From assembly GCF_007747795.1 (NCBI RefSeq), contig NZ_CP036275.1:4642001-4706000 (forward strand): a stretch of 64,000 nucleotides of DNA. Reading direction: 5' to 3'. The position numbers and the translations under genes were made by a program. Below the pieces are notes generated by a model. The model made no database searches. It had not been told where the DNA came from and saw only the letters and a list, made by a program, of their open reading frames with translations. Positions 9,395-18,885 of the stretch are shown piece by piece; the stretch's first letter is position 1; every line of letters starts with the position of its first letter. Source of the stretch: Maioricimonas rarisocia (GTDB taxonomy: Bacteria; Planctomycetota; Planctomycetia; Planctomycetales; Planctomycetaceae).

Positions 9395-10726
9395 ATGTCG
9401 ACAGCGACCCACTCACGACAACTGCCACCACTCCTCTCGCGAACCACCTGTCCTCAGTGCTGGCACAAGTTCGCGCCGGAGGACGTCCTCTGGATCAGTG
9501 AGCACGAGGATCTGTTCAACCTCGATGACCGGGTACCGAATGCGCAGCTGCGGTTCCTCCCCAGCCGTTTCACGGCTCATGGCGAAGCGCGCGACCCGAG
9601 AGGCTTCCCCTGCCATCGTCTCGCCTGTCCAAGCTGTCATCTCGAGATTCCACGACCGATTCTCGAGCTGGACAGCTTCTTTCTGTCGGTGATCGGCTGT
9701 CCGGGCAGCGGAAAGAGCTACTTTCTGGCCGCGATGGCCCGACAGCTGCGGCAGGTGCTCCCGCTGAAGTTCTCGATCGGATTCACCGATTCGGACGCCA
9801 CGCTCAATATGCGATTGCGGGACTATGAAACCAGTCTGTTCGCGAACAGCCGTCCCGATCAGTTGCAGGAACTCCAGGAACTGATCCGCAAAACGCAGGA
9901 AACCGGCGACGACTTCGGCTACGCCGACGTGCGATACGGCACTCAGGCGGTGCGGTATCTGCGGCCGTTCATGTTCAGCATGCGGGCCCAGCAGGATCAC
10001 CCAAACCCGCGCCGCCGCGGACATGGTCGTACGATCTGCGTCTATGACAATGCCGGGGAATCATTCCTGCCCGGGCAGGACAGGGCGGCCAACCCGGTGA
10101 CGCGGCACCTGCGTGAGTCGAGCGTACTGTTCTTCGTGTTCGATCCGCTGCAGGACAGTCGCTTTCGGGCGCTCGGGCCGGAACTCCGCGACGGCATCGT
10201 CGACAAGTCGCATCTGGGATCTCAGGAAGGTGTGTTTCAGGAGGCCGCAACCCGAATCCGCCAGCTTGGGCTTTCCTCCGCTCGCAAGGACAAGCGTCCC
10301 GTGATCGTCGTCGTCACGAAATGCGATCGCTGGGTTCATCACGCCGACCGATCAATCCGTGAACTCTCCCCTGTCACCAACGCGACCATCACCGATGCCG
10401 ACGGCACCGGCTACAAGTCGGGAGCGGTGGATACCGACGTTGTCGAACGGGTGTCGAAGCGAGTGCGGACGCTGCTGCTGAAGACAACTCCGGAAGTCGT
10501 CACAGCCGTCGAGAGTTTCGCCGAGAACGTGCGATACGTTCCGGTCAGTGCGACCGGCTGGAATACGCGGGTCGACTCGAAGACTGGGCGGCCCCTGATC
10601 CGTCCGGGCGAAGTCGAACCATTCTGGGCCGATGTTCCGTTTCTCTACGCCCTGGCGATGAGCCGCATGGACCTTGTTCCAAAGGTCCGCCGCGACCGAC
10701 AGGGCATCACCGTCTCTCCATCGTGA
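9395..10726 (+). CDS. Zinc-ribbon TRAFAC-type GTPase (double-GTPase/GAP1-associated class)
   Basis: A 443-residue protein. Two Cys pairs, C19-x2-C22 and C78-x2-C81, frame a zinc-ribbon-like N-terminus. A full set of GTPase motifs follows: P-loop G-C-P-G-S-G-K-S at 101-108 (K107), G3 D208-N-A-G, G4 T-K-C-D at 298-301, and G5 S-A-T near 375-377. T/NKxD and SAx are the guanine-recognition signature, so GTP is the likely ligand. The start at 9395 places the first Cys pair near the N-terminus; the longer in-frame start at 9158 overlaps the lipoprotein gene. The next gene encodes a GAP1-N1-like protein, the family described as GTPase-associated in comparative work on biological conflict systems. 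It is probably the nucleotide switch of this assembly. Confidence 0.8.
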   Translation: MSTATHSRQLPPLLSRTTCPQCWHKFAPEDVLWISEHEDLFNLDDRVPNAQLRFLPSRFTAHGEARDPRGFPCHRLACPSCHLEIPRPILELDSFFLSVIGCPGSGKSYFLAAMARQLRQVLPLKFSIGFTDSDATLNMRLRDYETSLFANSRPDQLQELQELIRKTQETGDDFGYADVRYGTQAVRYLRPFMFSMRAQQDHPNPRRRGHGRTICVYDNAGESFLPGQDRAANPVTRHLRESSVLFFVFDPLQDSRFRALGPELRDGIVDKSHLGSQEGVFQEAATRIRQLGLSSARKDKRPVIVVVTKCDRWVHHADRSIRELSPVTNATITDADGTGYKSGAVDTDVVERVSKRVRTLLLKTTPEVVTAVESFAENVRYVPVSATGWNTRVDSKTGRPLIRPGEVEPFWADVPFLYALAMSRMDLVPKVRRDRQGITVSPS

Positions 10727-10802
10727 CCCGACAGATCGCAGGACGGTCCTGTGATGGGTACTCAGATTCTTACCGGACCTGTAATCAGACGGGCAACTGG
10801 GC

Positions 10803-13436
10803 ATGATTTACGAGCTGGTCTATACGTCAGCCCCTTCCGGTCTGCGTCCCGGGAGCAGCGGATACTGCACCGTACAGAGCAGCCGCGGCATCGCAGCACC
10901 GACCGTCGATCTGCTCGAGTCGCTCAGTGGTTATCGGCACGTATTCACCCCCGGCACTCCGGAGGCAAGCCGCAACCCCGTCAACTTCGGGCATTACCTG
11001 CTGCGCATCAGTGGCCGGACCGAGCACGTCCTCTCGCGCGTCTCCGACTGCGAACTGGACTACTCCGGCCGATCCAACAAGTTGGCGCACCACGTCGTCA
11101 TTGACAGCTTCGATCAGGTTCCGGCCGGACCGGCCTGGCTGCTGGGCTATGACGGCTGGATGGTGGACCGGTGGGATGGAACGGTCTGCTATCTCGAGAC
11201 GCCACGACAACCACCCGAAGAGACGCCGCCGCAGTCCCCCTGCTTCGCATGGAAGAAGGCAACGGGTGATGCCGGTTGGGGAGGCGTCCTGGCGGAGGCA
11301 TTCCTTGCGAACCCGAAACGCAAGGCTTTCTTGATCTACGAACCGGGAACCGACGTTCTCGCTCTGTTCGATGAGGCAATCTCCCTGTTGCCCCGCGACC
11401 GCCGCTGGGACGTCACGTTTGCGACCTTCGGGGCGGCGTTGCCGGCAACGGTTGACTGCGCCTGGACCGGTCTGGTGGCTGGTTCGAAGGACGTGCAACT
11501 CAGCAGGCGCTTTGTCGATGCGTTGCGGATTGATCTGACGGCCCCGCTCGAGCCGGCAACGGAAGGACGGCTGGTGGAGATGGCGCGGACGGGTGGTCCG
11601 GCCCCGCCACCGAGTCGGAGCGACGTGCCGGCAGCCGCTACGGTCGCCGACCCGCCACCGGAGCCGGAGGTTGGCCCGGTGGGATTGGCTCAGAACGGAG
11701 ATGATGAGCCGATCCTGCTCAGACCACGTCGCTCGCGACGGCCGGCACCGCCGCCACTCGAGCGACGACCGGTCCGTCAGAAAAGCCGCGTTCCCTGGTT
11801 CCTGGTTGGAGTTGCGGCGGCTTGCCTGATAGTGGGGCTGGCGACGACGTGGTTCGTCGTCTCTCAACTCGCACCGCAGCTCGAGCAGGTTGCCGCGGTC
11901 GATGCTGAGCCAACCGGTAACGATGCGGACGATACGCCGGACGACGCCGGAGCGTCGGAGGTCCGCACGTCCAAAGAGCCGAAGTTGCCAGACGGTAGTT
12001 CCGAGACGGAGAACCGGGAGCGACCTCGGACAGATCGTGAAAGTGATGCCGCCGAGTCAGCCAATGAGCCGGCGGCCGGCGATGCATCGGAAGAAGCCAG
12101 CAAGGCTGGAACCGTTGTTGCTGCGGAGACGATGCCCGCAGAGGAGGCGGCTCAGGAGTCTGACGAGACGCCGGCGATGTCGAAGCCGGAGCCTGAGCCG
12201 GATCAGACCGCCGAGGAAGAGCCGACTGTTCCGGAGGTGATCTACGCGCTGAAGCCGACCGACGTTACGAGCGATGAGCCGCAGATTCTCAAGCTGCCCG
12301 AGGGCTGGGACCGTGGTCTGGGGGAGATTCAGGAAGTGCGTGTGCTGTTGCCGGCGACGGAGAAGGAGGGGGTGTGGGGAGCATTCCAGATACAGCGTGA
12401 ACTTAAGGAAGGTTCAAAGAGCATAGAGTTTGTCATCAGAGATGAAGACGACACCTTCAGCGGTCAAGATGACACCTCCAAGAAGTACTATCCGATTGCT
12501 CGATTGCTGATTGACTTCAGGACCGCTGAGGTCGGGTACGTCGCACGTGCGCAATTCCCCACGCCGCGACAGGATTCTCTGCTTACAAACCTGGCGATCA
12601 AGGTGAAAGGAGCAAGTAGCACTCGCGTTATCGCGTTGAGGCCGCGGAGACCTCTGGTCTTGGCTCGAAAAGAAACCGTGGAGGGGATTCGCTTTTTCTT
12701 GGCGGGTGGCGACGTGGCTCCGAAAGTGGGTGGGGCCCTCAAAAGCGTTCGATGCCACATTGGTCCGCTGACTGTCAGCCTTGGTAGCAGCATTGTCGCG
12801 CTTGAGCCACGCGGACGAACGTCCAACGACGAGGCTGACTTTGTGGAGATGAAAACGACAACGGACCCGCCGAGGTCAGCTGTTCGAATCATTGACGCAA
12901 AGTGTGCGATTAACTCAGACCTGACGGTGTTCCGTATTGATCTCGCTATCAACCCGTCACCCAACACGGTGAGCCTTCGCAACCTCGCGGCAGAGCAGAC
13001 TCGCCTGGCTTTGAAAGAATTCTGGGAAGCCTACAAGCAAATCGTCCCCCACGAAACGCGGCAAACATTGGCTTTACCCAATGTCGATGAGCGGGCCAGC
13101 GACGCCGAGTTTCAGTCTGCTCTGGAAACCTTCGCCGAAGCATTTCGAAAGAAGTACGCTTCGCAACGTCGCGGTTCGAGCTCGCAGGAAGTTCCACGAC
13201 ACGACGATCCACCGATCCTGAAGCGTTACATGGAAGGACGAAAGGAACTCCGACGCCTCCGTCTCGAATCGCAGCGCTGGAGAAAAGCCGTTGACTCCAT
13301 GCAGGTCACGTCCGGACGGCTCTTCTACCGCGTCTACGACCCCAGCGACAAACAGCACGGCGAGAAGGCCCCCCGCACCTGGGAGATCGACTTCCTGCGC
13401 ATTGGCAGCGACGACGACGAACAGACTGCCCCCTGA
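10803..13436 (+). CDS. GAP1-N1-like GTPase-associated protein with central membrane helix
   Basis: An 877-residue protein. Residues 1-245 look like the GTPase-associated protein 1 N-terminal domain: the opening I-Y-E-L-V-Y-T-S-A-P and the L-E-S-L-S-G-Y and F-G-H-Y-L-L-R segments are typical. A Pro/Arg-rich linker leads to one membrane helix at about 331-353. A very acidic, low-complexity linker (about 358-480) follows, and then a 400-residue C-terminal part with no domain I recognise. I infer the GAP1-N1 part meets the GTPase encoded just upstream on the cytoplasmic side, while the C-terminal part lies across the membrane. The gene is 76 bases after the GTPase gene and 46 before the next one. 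Confidence 0.75.
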   Translation: MIYELVYTSAPSGLRPGSSGYCTVQSSRGIAAPTVDLLESLSGYRHVFTPGTPEASRNPVNFGHYLLRISGRTEHVLSRVSDCELDYSGRSNKLAHHVVIDSFDQVPAGPAWLLGYDGWMVDRWDGTVCYLETPRQPPEETPPQSPCFAWKKATGDAGWGGVLAEAFLANPKRKAFLIYEPGTDVLALFDEAISLLPRDRRWDVTFATFGAALPATVDCAWTGLVAGSKDVQLSRRFVDALRIDLTAPLEPATEGRLVEMARTGGPAPPPSRSDVPAAATVADPPPEPEVGPVGLAQNGDDEPILLRPRRSRRPAPPPLERRPVRQKSRVPWFLVGVAAACLIVGLATTWFVVSQLAPQLEQVAAVDAEPTGNDADDTPDDAGASEVRTSKEPKLPDGSSETENRERPRTDRESDAAESANEPAAGDASEEASKAGTVVAAETMPAEEAAQESDETPAMSKPEPEPDQTAEEEPTVPEVIYALKPTDVTSDEPQILKLPEGWDRGLGEIQEVRVLLPATEKEGVWGAFQIQRELKEGSKSIEFVIRDEDDTFSGQDDTSKKYYPIARLLIDFRTAEVGYVARAQFPTPRQDSLLTNLAIKVKGASSTRVIALRPRRPLVLARKETVEGIRFFLAGGDVAPKVGGALKSVRCHIGPLTVSLGSSIVALEPRGRTSNDEADFVEMKTTTDPPRSAVRIIDAKCAINSDLTVFRIDLAINPSPNTVSLRNLAAEQTRLALKEFWEAYKQIVPHETRQTLALPNVDERASDAEFQSALETFAEAFRKKYASQRRGSSSQEVPRHDDPPILKRYMEGRKELRRLRLESQRWRKAVDSMQVTSGRLFYRVYDPSDKQHGEKAPRTWEIDFLRIGSDDDEQTAP

Positions 13437-13482
13437 CCTCCACTGGTCCAACACTTCACGCCTGAACGACAACTGAACTGGT

Positions 13483-16449
13483 ATGCATCAACTCCAGGAA
13501 ATCATCGATCGCATTCGTGCGACGATCAACAGTGACTGCTACGAGGACACGCCCGAAGTCCGCGGCCTCGTGCGCGAGTACGGCGAGGCCTGCCGCGAAC
13601 TGAACGAACGGCTCCGCCGCTGCGGCGAATACCTGCGGCTGGGATTGCGGGCCGAGGCGATCCAGGCGGCCGAGACCGAACCGAGACTGCTCGACGCGGT
13701 CGGCGTTCTGGACGGGCTGAGTGAGTTCGAGCGACAGGCGTGGAGCGACTTCTGCGAATTCCTCGAGGTCTCTGCGCCAGAACCGTTGCTGATCGACGTG
13801 GCGACCCTGGTGGACGAAGCGTATGGAGACCACGACCGGATCGGCACACTGCTGCGACGACATCGGCGGCTGGCAGTGCAGCGCGCGCCCCTGTCGATGC
13901 GGCTGGAAGTCCTCCGCGAGATCGCGTTACAGGACGCGAACTCCGAATTCTGGGAAGAAGACGTCAGGGAATACGAGGCGGCCCGCATCGCGGAGATTCC
14001 CGGGGAACTCAATGAGCTGAACCGCTCTCCCTCGGTGGATCGGCTGGAAGCCCTGGTGGCCGAGCTGAAGTCACGAGAATGGAGGACGACTCCCCCCCGC
14101 AAGTATCTGGCGGCTGCCCGCAAACTGCAGCAGGCATCGGTGGTCAAGGCGGCCCGGCAGCAGCTCGAACAGGCCGAGCTGGAACTGCAGGCCGCGTTCG
14201 CCGCGATGGATTTCGAGCAGGCTCGCGGAGCGTTCGACACCTGGCAGGAGAACGTCGGAAACGCAAAGTTGTCGGAGCAAGATCCGCTGTATCTGCGGGC
14301 GTTGCCGGCGGTCGCGTGGTGCGAACAGATGGTCGCCCGCGAGTCGGAGAATGCCGCCTACGAGCAGCTTGTTGCCGAGATCGAGGCGGCCCTTCGCGAA
14401 GACACGACGCCGGTGGAGGAACTGCAGCGGCTGTCCGATCAGGCGCACCTCTTTGATCGACCGCTGCCCACGGGCGTCGGCTCGCGGCTGAACCACCGCA
14501 TCGACGCATTGATGCGGCAGCAGCGCCGACGTCGGCTGCTGCTGGCCGGCGGTGCCGTAGTTGCCACCGCGCTGCTGGCAGCGACCATCGGCTTCATCGT
14601 TGCCCGGGCGAACGATGCGGCACACCGCCGCGAGATCATCGCGCGCATTACCGGTGCGGTCGAACAGGGGGATACCGAACAGGCGACGGCACTGGTGGAA
14701 CAGTTCGATGGCCGCTGGGGGAATCTCCCGGAGTGGATCGACACCCGGCAAGCGGTCACTGAGATGCGGGATCAGCTGGAGGATCGGACCGCCCGGATCA
14801 GCGGGCTGCTTCAGGAACTCGCAGCAGTGCCGGATACGGATGGCGATACGTTTGTGAAGCTGTCCGGGCAGGCGATCGAGGTCACGCGGGAAGAACCGGT
14901 GCTCGACGATCTTGTTGCACTGGTAGAGCGGCGAACAAGGGAGCTGACATCGGAGCGCCAACTCCGTCTGAAAGAACGGGAGGACGATGTGCGTCGCCGT
15001 CTCGCCGTTCAGAGCGAGGCGCTGACGAATCTGCAGGCGGCGTACCGCTCGATGAAAAGCGATGAGTTCACGACTCAGTCCCGGCGGATCGAGGACGCTC
15101 TGGGGGTGATTGCGGCTGGCACGTCCGGTCTCGACGAGAGTTTGGCGGATGAAGTGAAGCTGTACCAGTCGCAGCTGGTCGACCTGCGGAACGTCTATGA
15201 CACACACGTCCGGTTGATCGCGCTGCGGGAGCAGCTGGACACCTCGTCGCGAACAGACCTTCAGGGGGGGCCGGCGACAATCGGTGAGTACGTGTCCGCC
15301 CTGAAGGAGTACCAGGAGGTCGCGTCCGAGAGCCCGGCGGCCGTTGGATTGACGAAGTCGGTTAAGGAGAGCGAGCACTGGGAGAGTGTCGCGGCCTTCA
15401 CCCAGACAGTCGCCTCCTGGGCCGAGGAACCGGTGACCGATGATCTACCGTTTCTGAAACGCCGCCAGCACCTGTGCGAGGAATACGTCAAGAAGTGCCC
15501 GGCTGGACCGCTTGCAGATCGAATGGAAGCGTGTGCACGGACGATGGAAACGCTGGCCCGCCGCTACGAGCCGGCCGACGGGCTGGTCAAGGAACTGCGA
15601 CGGCGGATCGTCGACCATGCCTCTATGAACCTGCACACGCTGCAGGACACAAAGTACGACTGGCCGTACTACATAGCCGACCTGGACTCGATTGGAGGCG
15701 CGAACAATCCGACGTTCACTCCGTGGCGCAAGCGGGCCGGCGAGATCTCGAAACAGCAGCAGATTCTTTCCAACCGACTGGCGTACTCGAAGCCGCGGCC
15801 TGCACCACAGAACCGTCTGGCCGAGGTGTTCGACAAGACGCTCTCCGGGCTGACGATCGACAACTGGGAAGAGACGTTTCGCGGGATGACTCAGCGAGTG
15901 ATCGACACCGACAACGTCGATCCGATTCTGAGAGTCGTCATTCTCAAGCAGTTGCAGGAACTGGGAGCAGCCGGCAGCGTGGTGCTGGCCTCCCACAAGC
16001 CGTTTGCCACATACGCCGAACGACTGGATACCGCCTACCTGAACGTCAATCCGAAGACGGACTGGACCGATCCGGCTGATGAGCGTGTGAACTCTGCCCG
16101 TGAGATTGCCGAGACCTATCTCGATACGCTCAAGACGGCGGATCTGCATGCGATCTGGAACACTGCCGAGGCAGGATCACCGGAAACACTCAATCCGGTG
16201 ACGACCGGGTTTCAAGCCGTGGGCTGGATGGCGCTGGATAAGCAGAACGAACCGACCGTCGATATCACTCCGCCCGAAGAGGGAGACTGGCGTCTCTTCG
16301 TTGTCGTCGTGCCGCCGGACGAAATGGACGCCAAGGCCCAGCTGGTGGAGATCGGTCGCGCTGCCGATTCGAAGCTGCTCTTGCAGGGGGCGGCCACCGG
16401 CGCACATCACCAGACAGGTCGGCTGGTGTTCGCAAGTCAAGCGGATTGA
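13483..16449 (+). CDS. Large coiled-coil protein with one membrane helix, unknown function
   Basis: A 988-residue protein that I do not recognise by family. Residues 1-345 are almost entirely helical and rich in Glu, Arg, Leu and Ala, with heptad-like spacing. A basic run of Arg (about 348-351) leads into a single membrane helix at about 352-372. Residues 380-690 are again long helices, and the C-terminal 300 residues look more globular, with strands near the end. This would make a long rod on both sides of the inner membrane. Position between the GAP1-N1-like protein and the protease and channel genes suggests a scaffold that links cytoplasmic and periplasmic parts. No catalytic motif was found. 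Confidence 0.7.
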   Translation: MHQLQEIIDRIRATINSDCYEDTPEVRGLVREYGEACRELNERLRRCGEYLRLGLRAEAIQAAETEPRLLDAVGVLDGLSEFERQAWSDFCEFLEVSAPEPLLIDVATLVDEAYGDHDRIGTLLRRHRRLAVQRAPLSMRLEVLREIALQDANSEFWEEDVREYEAARIAEIPGELNELNRSPSVDRLEALVAELKSREWRTTPPRKYLAAARKLQQASVVKAARQQLEQAELELQAAFAAMDFEQARGAFDTWQENVGNAKLSEQDPLYLRALPAVAWCEQMVARESENAAYEQLVAEIEAALREDTTPVEELQRLSDQAHLFDRPLPTGVGSRLNHRIDALMRQQRRRRLLLAGGAVVATALLAATIGFIVARANDAAHRREIIARITGAVEQGDTEQATALVEQFDGRWGNLPEWIDTRQAVTEMRDQLEDRTARISGLLQELAAVPDTDGDTFVKLSGQAIEVTREEPVLDDLVALVERRTRELTSERQLRLKEREDDVRRRLAVQSEALTNLQAAYRSMKSDEFTTQSRRIEDALGVIAAGTSGLDESLADEVKLYQSQLVDLRNVYDTHVRLIALREQLDTSSRTDLQGGPATIGEYVSALKEYQEVASESPAAVGLTKSVKESEHWESVAAFTQTVASWAEEPVTDDLPFLKRRQHLCEEYVKKCPAGPLADRMEACARTMETLARRYEPADGLVKELRRRIVDHASMNLHTLQDTKYDWPYYIADLDSIGGANNPTFTPWRKRAGEISKQQQILSNRLAYSKPRPAPQNRLAEVFDKTLSGLTIDNWEETFRGMTQRVIDTDNVDPILRVVILKQLQELGAAGSVVLASHKPFATYAERLDTAYLNVNPKTDWTDPADERVNSAREIAETYLDTLKTADLHAIWNTAEAGSPETLNPVTTGFQAVGWMALDKQNEPTVDITPPEEGDWRLFVVVVPPDEMDAKAQLVEIGRAADSKLLLQGAATGAHHQTGRLVFASQAD

Positions 16450-16511
16450 TCGGAGGTCAGGGCAGGCCACGATCGGTTGGAACAGTGCACACGGCGAACG
16501 GCGGGACCACC

Positions 16512-17990
16512 ATGTCAGACGCTTCCGAAACCAGTTACTTCATCCGCCTGAGGGGAACGATCCGCGGACCGTATACGGTGCTGCAACTCCGCAGAATGGC
16601 CAGGACCGGGCAGTTCAGCCGGCTGCACCAGATCTCGGAGAACCGTGTCGCCTGGCGATCAGCCCACGAATTGCGGGAACTCTTTGGCGGGCCTCAGCCA
16701 GCACCTGCCGCCGAAGCATCTCCGCAGTCGATGCCTTCTTCTCCTGCACCGGCCGAACCAAAGTCGCCGGCCGAAGAATGGATGTATGCCGTCGGTGATG
16801 CGACGCTCGGCCCAGTGTCCCGCAGGGAACTCCTGCGGCGACTTGAACGTGGCGAACTGACGGCCAGCACGCCGGTCTGGCGCGAAGGGCTTGCCGACTG
16901 GTCTGACGCAGGAACGGAATTTCCCTCACACGTGCGGACCCGCGGGAGCGGGCGGCGGAAGGCGATGTGGGCGGGAATCGGGCTGGGCGTCTGCCTGCTG
17001 ATTGTTGCGGCCGTACTGAAGTGGGCACCGCAGTTCGACGCAGGAGAGCTGAAGGAAGCCGTGTTCTCGAGCGAGATCGACTCGACGGACCTATCGGTGC
17101 CGGCCGTCAATCAAGCCATCAGCGACGCGACCGGCATGGTGGTGAGCTACCTGCTTATCCGAAAGCAGACAGGCGAGGAATTTGAACAGCGGCTCGGTTC
17201 GGGCAGTTGCTTTGTCGTCGACCGCAAGGGCAATGCCCTGACGAATCGCCATGTCATCGAAGAGTACGAGGCGTGGAAGAAAGCTTCGACTGAGGGACGT
17301 CTTCGGCGTCTGATCGACCTGAACACGCAGTGGCTGGCGCAGCTCTACAAGGAACGTCAGATCGACGGGGATCCCCCCGATGTCGACACGTACATCCGCG
17401 ACGAAGTCGACTCGATTGACCCCAGACTCGTGGTTTACTTCGGCACCGACCAGTGTCCGGCATCGCTCGAGTACACCAGCAAACGGCACGATATGGCCGT
17501 GCTTCATGTGCAGCGGGAGAAACACGAGGCCTATTACCCGCTCTCGGCGAGCAACGAAGCGGCCAAGCTGACACCGGTGGTGACGATCGGCTTCCCCGGC
17601 GTTGCCCAGCGGGCGGTGACGGACGTCGAGCAGGCGGCGATTCTCGCCCGCGCTGCACCGTCCAGTCTCGACGAGGTCCTGTTTGGCTCGCGGGATCACC
17701 GCGACGGAATCAAAGGCAGCGCCTTCGAAGTCAATACGACGCCCGGCGAGATCACGATTGTTCAGAAGGAGACCGGCGATGTCCATCTCGTGCAGCACAC
17801 GGCCGTCGTCCGCCCCGGGAATTCGGGCGGTCCGCTGGTTCTTCGGCGTGGCGGCATGGCTGGTGTCGTGCTGGGCATCAACACGCTCATTCTCGTCGAC
17901 GACTCGCCGGTCTACGTCGCCTTCACCGTGGCACAGATGCGTTCAGAACTGGAAGACGAAGCCGGTCTGACGGAGCTCACCTGGCGGTAG
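16512..17990 (+). CDS. Double GYF_2 domain, membrane-anchored trypsin-like serine protease
   Basis: A 492-residue protein. Two GYF_2-type repeats lie at about 8-58 (Y-F-I-R-L...R-G-P-Y) and 89-137 (W-M-Y-A-V...L-G-P-V). GYF_2 modules usually bind proline-rich peptides or act as adaptors. A membrane helix follows at about 152-169. The rest is a trypsin-fold domain with an intact triad: H247 in T-N-R-H-V-I, D327 in H-D-M-A-V-L and S438 in G-N-S-G-G-P. The start at 16512 was preferred because it begins just before the first GYF_2 repeat; an earlier in-frame start at 16446 overlaps the previous gene. GYF_2 in the cytoplasm and protease in the periplasm is the likely topology. Confidence 0.82.
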   Translation: MSDASETSYFIRLRGTIRGPYTVLQLRRMARTGQFSRLHQISENRVAWRSAHELRELFGGPQPAPAAEASPQSMPSSPAPAEPKSPAEEWMYAVGDATLGPVSRRELLRRLERGELTASTPVWREGLADWSDAGTEFPSHVRTRGSGRRKAMWAGIGLGVCLLIVAAVLKWAPQFDAGELKEAVFSSEIDSTDLSVPAVNQAISDATGMVVSYLLIRKQTGEEFEQRLGSGSCFVVDRKGNALTNRHVIEEYEAWKKASTEGRLRRLIDLNTQWLAQLYKERQIDGDPPDVDTYIRDEVDSIDPRLVVYFGTDQCPASLEYTSKRHDMAVLHVQREKHEAYYPLSASNEAAKLTPVVTIGFPGVAQRAVTDVEQAAILARAAPSSLDEVLFGSRDHRDGIKGSAFEVNTTPGEITIVQKETGDVHLVQHTAVVRPGNSGGPLVLRRGGMAGVVLGINTLILVDDSPVYVAFTVAQMRSELEDEAGLTELTWR

Positions 17991-18018
17991 AACGTGGCGG
18001 CAGAAGATTCGCACACCA

Positions 18019-18885
18019 ATGGACAGCGGTATCGAAATGAATGATGTTCTTTCCTGGACGCTAAGCGACCCCGAACAGCGGATCGGCTTTGCAGGCGGAC
18101 GCTTCACCCGCGTCAACCACCTGTTTGCCGGGATTCTTGGGGCGTTGCTGACGGCAGCGGTCTTCGGTGTCCTGTTTCCGTTTCGCAGCTCGCCTGTGGG
18201 CATGCTCTTCTATCGGGAGAGCAGTCTGCCGATCACCGTCGCGATCATCTTTCTGACGGCCTGGTCCATGGCGATACTCGCTCTGAAACTGGCGAAGCTG
18301 CGTCTGCAGCGGCGGGCGCTGCGGCTCTCCATCATGCCGGACGGGCACGACTTTGTGCTGTCGCCAACGACGGTCGATCAGGTGGCTGAGCGGATGGCAA
18401 CCAGTGTCGATGATCCCAGGAACTTTGTGCTGCTCAATCGGATCGACTGGGCGCTCTCCAACCTGCGGAATCTCGGACGGGTTGGCGATGTGTCCGAGAT
18501 GTTCACTACTCAGGCCGAGTACGACGAAGGCAACATGGAAACGTCGTATCTGGCCGTGGCGGCGTTCGTCTGGGCCATCCCGGTGTTGGGGTTCATCGGC
18601 ACGGTGCTGGGGCTCTCGCAGGCGATTGGTGAGTTTGGTGGCGTTCTGCAGTCTGGCAGCGAACTGGACCAGATCAAGGATCAGCTGCAGCAGGTCACCG
18701 GGGGGCTGGCGACGGCCTTCGAGACGACACTGCAGGGGCTCGTAGCCGCGCTGATCGTGCAGCTGTGCATGGCATCGCTGAAGAAATCGGAACACGAGTT
18801 TCTCGATGACTGCAGCGAGTACTGTTCGCGGCACGTGATTTCACGTTTGCGATTGCTTCCTCTGGAGACGGCGGGGGACCGATGA
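18019..18885 (+). CDS. MotA/TolQ/ExbB-type proton channel
   Basis: A 288-residue protein with four hydrophobic helices at about 34-54, 70-92, 177-200 and 224-252. Helix 3 carries the family signature I-P-V-L-G-F-I-G-T-V-L-G, and helix 4 carries F-E-T-T-L-Q-G-L-V-A-A. T195 and T237 occupy the places of the two channel-lining polar residues of ExbB and TolQ, so ion conduction looks possible. Relatives form pentamers around two single-helix partner subunits and use proton flow to move them (TonB and Tol systems, flagellar stators, the Zorya ZorAB motor). Two such partners are encoded directly downstream, the first overlapping by 4 bases. A second possible start is at 18037. Confidence 0.85.
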   Translation: MDSGIEMNDVLSWTLSDPEQRIGFAGGRFTRVNHLFAGILGALLTAAVFGVLFPFRSSPVGMLFYRESSLPITVAIIFLTAWSMAILALKLAKLRLQRRALRLSIMPDGHDFVLSPTTVDQVAERMATSVDDPRNFVLLNRIDWALSNLRNLGRVGDVSEMFTTQAEYDEGNMETSYLAVAAFVWAIPVLGFIGTVLGLSQAIGEFGGVLQSGSELDQIKDQLQQVTGGLATAFETTLQGLVAALIVQLCMASLKKSEHEFLDDCSEYCSRHVISRLRLLPLETAGDR

